Positions 11,855 to 14,463 of a DNA stretch of 14,463 nucleotides are shown piece after piece. Numbering within the stretch: position 1 is the first letter of the stretch; every line of letters begins with the position of its first letter. Origin of the DNA: SYFI01 sp046095485 (GTDB lineage: Bacteria > Actinomycetota > Thermoleophilia > Miltoncostaeales > Miltoncostaeaceae). A program made the translations under genes and the position numbers. Location of the stretch: the NCBI GenBank assembly GCA_046095485.1, contig JBJTJN010000050.1, positions 1 to 14,463 on the forward strand, written 5' to 3'. The notes under the pieces are model-generated. The model had not been told where the DNA came from. It ran no database searches and worked only from the letters and a program-made list of their open reading frames with translations.

Positions 11855-12945
11855 CCGGCATCAACACACCGCTCACGCGCCTGCTGGGAATCCCGCGGCC
11901 CATCCTGCTGGCGGGCATGGCCGGAGGCCCCACCACGCCCGAGCTGGTGGCGGCCGTATCGCGTGCCGGGGGCCTGGGGGTGTTCGGGCTCGCAGGCATG
12001 AGCACCGATGCCACGCGCGATGCGGTGGCGCGCGCGGTGCAGATGGCAGGCGGCGCCCCCGTGGGCGTGAACGTGCTCATCTCCCCCGCCGTCCCCAGGC
12101 CGGGCGCCGACCCCGATGCCATGGGTCGCGTGCTCGCCCCCATGCGCGAGGACATGGGCCTCCCCCACCCCCCACCGCAGGGTGCCGCACCGGCTACCCC
12201 GCTGGAACTCGTGCAGGCGGGGCTCGAGGCCGGGGCTCAGGTGGTGGCCACCGGCCTGGGCGATCCCTCGGTGGTGGCGCAGGCCGCGCACGATGCCGGC
12301 GCACCGCTCATCGCGATGGTGAGCACGGTGGATGATGCCCGCCGCGTGGTGGATGCCGGAGCCGATGTGGTGGTGGCGCAGGGGGCCGAGGCCGGCGGCC
12401 ATCGCTCGAACTTCGAGGTGCCTGACGACCGCGAGGTGCCGCTGGTGGGCACCATGGCGCTGGTGCGCCAGGTGGTGCGGGCCGTGGACGTGCCGGTGGT
12501 GGCCACGGGCGGCATCATGGATGGCGCCGGCGTGGCCGCGGCGCTGGCGCTGGGGGCCTCGGGCGCGCAGCTGGGCACGGCCCTGCTGGTGGCGAGCGAG
12601 GCCTGGGTGCCGGCGGGGTGGCGTGATCGCCTGCGCGGCGCCCGTGACGACGAGACCATCATCACCCGGGCGCTGTCGGGGCGCCCGGCCCGGGGACTTC
12701 CCAATGCGCTCACCGAGGCGCTCGATGTGCCCGGCGCCATGGGATGGCCGCAGCAGAACGCCGCGGCAGCCGACATCCGCCGTGCGGCTGCGGCGGCCGG
12801 CGACGCCGATCACATGTCGCTGTGGGCCGGGCAGGCGGCGGCGCTGGCGGGTCCCGACCGCCCCGCCGGGCAGATCATCGACGAGGTGATGGACGAGGCG
12901 ATTGCCCAGATGCGGCGCCTCGGGGAGATCGCAGGGCCCGCCTAG
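11851..12945 (+). CDS. Nitronate monooxygenase / 2-nitropropane dioxygenase-family flavoprotein
   Basis: The protein has 364 aa, the usual family length. A TIM barrel binds FMN: PILLAGMAGGPTTPELVAAVSRAGGLG at the start, QGAEAGGH (Q177 to H184) in the middle, then VPVVATGGIMDG and GASGAQLGTALL for the phosphate site. H184 corresponds to the family histidine near the flavin. Members oxidise alkyl nitronates such as propionate 3-nitronate; some relatives are enoyl-ACP reductase-like, so the substrate is not certain. ATG 11851 overlaps the preceding stop (ATGA). Through that coupling it would be in the SOS-controlled unit. Its stop shares a CTAG with the convergent SDR gene. Confidence 0.9.
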   Translation: MTGINTPLTRLLGIPRPILLAGMAGGPTTPELVAAVSRAGGLGVFGLAGMSTDATRDAVARAVQMAGGAPVGVNVLISPAVPRPGADPDAMGRVLAPMREDMGLPHPPPQGAAPATPLELVQAGLEAGAQVVATGLGDPSVVAQAAHDAGAPLIAMVSTVDDARRVVDAGADVVVAQGAEAGGHRSNFEVPDDREVPLVGTMALVRQVVRAVDVPVVATGGIMDGAGVAAALALGASGAQLGTALLVASEAWVPAGWRDRLRGARDDETIITRALSGRPARGLPNALTEALDVPGAMGWPQQNAAAADIRRAAAAAGDADHMSLWAGQAAALAGPDRPAGQIIDEVMDEAIAQMRRLGEIAGPA

Positions 12946-13658
12946 TAGGGGTGCTCCGCGCCGTCCCAGTCGACAAAGCGCCCGGTGCCCTGCATGTCGA
13001 GGCCGTCGGCGATGGCGATGATGCCCGCGGCGGAGTCCTCGGGGGCCAGGTCGGCCTTCTCGCCGCCGCCCATGGCCGTGCGCATCCACCCGGGGTTCAC
13101 GGCCACCGTGGCGATGCCCTCGGGCTCCAGCTCGGCGGCCAGCGCGCGCGTGGCCATGTTGAGGGCCGCCTTCGCCGTGCGGTACCCGTAGTTCACCGCG
13201 CTGTCGGTGGCGTAGGCGCCCATCGACCCCAGCCACGAGGTGACGTTCACCACACGGCCACGTGGCGCGGCCGCCAGATGGTCGAGCGCGCCGCGCACCA
13301 CGAGCAGCGGTGCCACCACATCGACCCGGTAGATGTCGAGCATCGGCTGGGCGTCCATGCGCCGCACCGCGAGCGTGGCGCGCCCGTCGGGCACGCTCAT
13401 GGCGTTCACCGCTGCGCTGTTGATCACCAGGTCCACGCCGCCCAGGCGGTCGGCCATGGCGGCCACCGCGGGCGCCACCGAGTCGCTGTCGGCGAGGTCG
13501 AGCTGCTCCACGCTCACGCCGGGCAGCGCCGCGAGGTCGTCGGCCGACGAGGGGTCGCGCACCGTGCCCGCCACAAGGTCGCCGCGCGCCGAGAGCAAGC
13601 GGGCCAGCTCGAGCCCGAGCCCCCGGCCCGCGCCCGTGACGATCACGCGCTCAGCCAC
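12942..13658 (-). CDS. Short-chain dehydrogenase/reductase
   Basis: The protein has 238 aa. It is a classical SDR: cofactor motif T8-G-A-G-R-G-L-G15, N80-S-A, catalytic S141/S145 region (NVTSWLGS), Y159-R-T-A-K163, and NPGWMRTAMGG. Arg34 after strand 2 (GTVRDPSS) favours NADP(H) over NAD(H). It should oxidise an alcohol or reduce a carbonyl; the substrate is unknown. GTG 13658 is chosen because the glycine-rich motif starts at residue 8 and an earlier start would add unrelated sequence. It overlaps the Cys-rich gene by 8 nt, so the two form one unit. Confidence 0.92.
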   Translation of the reverse strand: MAERVIVTGAGRGLGLELARLLSARGDLVAGTVRDPSSADDLAALPGVSVEQLDLADSDSVAPAVAAMADRLGGVDLVINSAAVNAMSVPDGRATLAVRRMDAQPMLDIYRVDVVAPLLVVRGALDHLAAAPRGRVVNVTSWLGSMGAYATDSAVNYGYRTAKAALNMATRALAAELEPEGIATVAVNPGWMRTAMGGGEKADLAPEDSAAGIIAIADGLDMQGTGRFVDWDGAEHPY

Positions 13659-14025
13659 CGCGCGTGCGAAGCGGCTCGCGGCCCTCGGGGGCCTCGGGGA
13701 ACGACGTGCGGAACGCCGGCTGGGTGCACTCGCCCACGTCGCGCTGCGGGAACGTGCGGTCGATGGCCGCCTTGCACTCGGCGCGCGGCGCCCGCTCGGC
13801 CAGCAAGGCGCCGAAGCCCGGGTGCTGGGCGTCCTGCTCGAGCAGGCGATCCAGGTCCACCTCAGCCGAGTACACCTTGTCGATGCAGCCGATCCAGCGC
13901 ACGCCGTCCTGCTCGTGCGCGTAGAGGCGCGGGCACTGGATCGCCACGCAGTGCGCGGGGTACACCACGCGCTCGCAGCGCACGGGGCATGCACGGCACG
14001 ACCCGTGCTGTGGCGGTTGGCTCAC
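13651..14025 (-). CDS. Cys-rich, probably metal-binding hypothetical protein
   Basis: The protein has 124 aa with Cys at 10, 13, 17, 26, 31, 47, 84 and 100. The N-terminal cluster C-x2-C-x3-C-x8-C-x4-C suggests a zinc or iron-sulphur site. Other visible features are RWIGCIDKVYSAEVDLDRL and RAECKAAIDRTFP. I do not recognise the family, though it reads as a conserved coding sequence. There is no signal peptide. GTG 14025 follows the dnaE stop by 31 nt; a TTCACT sequence ends 6 nt before it and might be a weak leaderless -10. It overlaps the SDR start by 8 nt. Confidence 0.7.
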   Translation of the reverse strand: MSQPPQHGSCRACPVRCERVVYPAHCVAIQCPRLYAHEQDGVRWIGCIDKVYSAEVDLDRLLEQDAQHPGFGALLAERAPRAECKAAIDRTFPQRDVGECTQPAFRTSFPEAPEGREPLRTRGG

Positions 14026-14056
14026 GCCATCAGTGAAGCGGGGCGGGCGGCGGCGA

Positions 14057-14463
14057 TCAAGCCACCGCGCGCTCGCCGAACATGCTCTTGAGCGATGCCA
14101 GCAGGCCGCGGTCGGAGGGGTCCACCTGGTATTCGTTGCCGAGGCGGATGCGCTTCTCGCCCTCGGGGGTGCGAAGCGACACGATCACGCAGGCCTCGCC
14201 GGGGTGGTCGCTGAAGAGCTTCTTCAGCATGTCCATGTCGGCACTCGCGCACCGCGCCGCCTCCACCTCGAGCAGCAGGCGGTCCTCCTCGTCGGCCGGG
14301 TCGGGCATGAACGGCTCGGCCGCCTGCGCCACCACCTTGGTCTCGCCCTCGCCCTTCTGGTCGATGCGCCCGTTGATGAGCACCAGGGCGTCCTCGGCCA
14401 GGAACTCCCGCGCGGCGGTGAGCACCTGCGGCACCACCACCACCTCGATCGAGCCCTCGAGGT
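14057..14463 (-). CDS. dnaE: DNA polymerase III alpha subunit, C-terminal part (partial)
   Basis: The visible 135 codons are the end of a DnaE-type polymerase; the 5' part lies beyond the window. The segment LEGSIEVVVVPQVLTAAREFL... then ALVLINGRIDQKGEGETKVVAQ is the OB-fold that follows the polymerase and HhH domains in bacterial DnaE. The extra C-terminal region (PDRNEYQ-like strand RIRLGNEYQV, ending KSMFGERAVA) matches the tail found in many Gram-positive and actinobacterial DnaE proteins. It synthesises DNA in the replisome. From this end alone, replicative DnaE1 is more likely than the mutagenic DnaE2, but not proven. Confidence 0.85.
   Translation of the reverse strand, partial: LEGSIEVVVVPQVLTAAREFLAEDALVLINGRIDQKGEGETKVVAQAAEPFMPDPADEEDRLLLEVEAARCASADMDMLKKLFSDHPGEACVIVSLRTPEGEKRIRLGNEYQVDPSDRGLLASLKSMFGERAVA

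Noticed and set aside
11542..13236. Minus-strand 564-codon frame opposite the nitronate monooxygenase-like gene
   Set aside because: Longest open frame in the window, but a His/Arg/Gly-rich antisense shadow; the + strand flavoprotein has clear FMN motifs.
12744..14036. + strand 430-codon frame opposite SDR and the Cys-rich gene
   Set aside because: Shadow; the SDR has complete motifs on the other strand.
1..14463. CRISPR arrays, tRNA or rRNA genes, insertion sequences, phage genes
   Set aside because: No regularly spaced repeats, no cloverleaf-like or rRNA-like sequence and no transposase, integrase or phage motifs seen on either strand.

Overview
The window is very GC-rich DNA (about 70 %, strongly G/C at third codon positions) with frequent GTG starts, many 4-nt ATGA/GTGA gene overlaps, apparent leaderless promoters and a Gram-positive-type LexA box. 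This suggests a high-GC Actinomycetota-like bacterium, possibly of the Thermoleophilia or a related uncultured lineage. That placement is inference. There are no rRNA, tRNA, CRISPR, IS or phage genes, and genes are packed almost end to end.

Layout. (1) 1-1019 (-): a secreted phospholipase D-like gene, open at the window edge and broken in this assembly. A 92-bp segment (532-623) carrying the first HKD catalytic motif lies in the wrong orientation between 8-bp inverted repeats (524-531 / 624-631). Flipping it back restores one uninterrupted frame with both HKD motifs. This is the most unusual feature of the window. (2) 1176-2575 (+): a membrane-anchored purple-acid-phosphatase-like enzyme plus a small membrane protein. 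(3) 4991-2572 (-): a five-gene copper operon: His/Met-containing membrane protein, CopC, Sco1/SenC, PCuAC chaperone and a cupredoxin-like protein. Such sets handle periplasmic copper and load CuA of cytochrome oxidase. (4) 5052-7066 (+): lipoprotein cyclophilin, a dehalogenase with the full residue set of fluoroacetate dehalogenases, and a four-TM protein. (5) 8179-7121 (-): three small genes, one with an HTH plus coiled coil. (6) 8220-9937 (+): an orphan NarL-type response regulator coupled to an enolase-superfamily enzyme. (7) 10131-9934 (-): a small gene; 10254-11525 (+): a large membrane protein that seems to start at ATC. (8) 11558-12945 (+): a 98-aa protein under a perfect LexA/SOS box, coupled to a nitronate monooxygenase-like gene. 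(9) 14463-12942 (-): the C-terminus of DnaE, a Cys-rich protein and an SDR oxidoreductase.

Two genome-wide habits show up. Most transcription-unit heads have a TAnnnT -10 box ending 6-9 nt before the start codon and no Shine-Dalgarno, while the two heads with distant -10 boxes do have one. Three convergent gene pairs end in a shared CTAG in which the two stop codons overlap.
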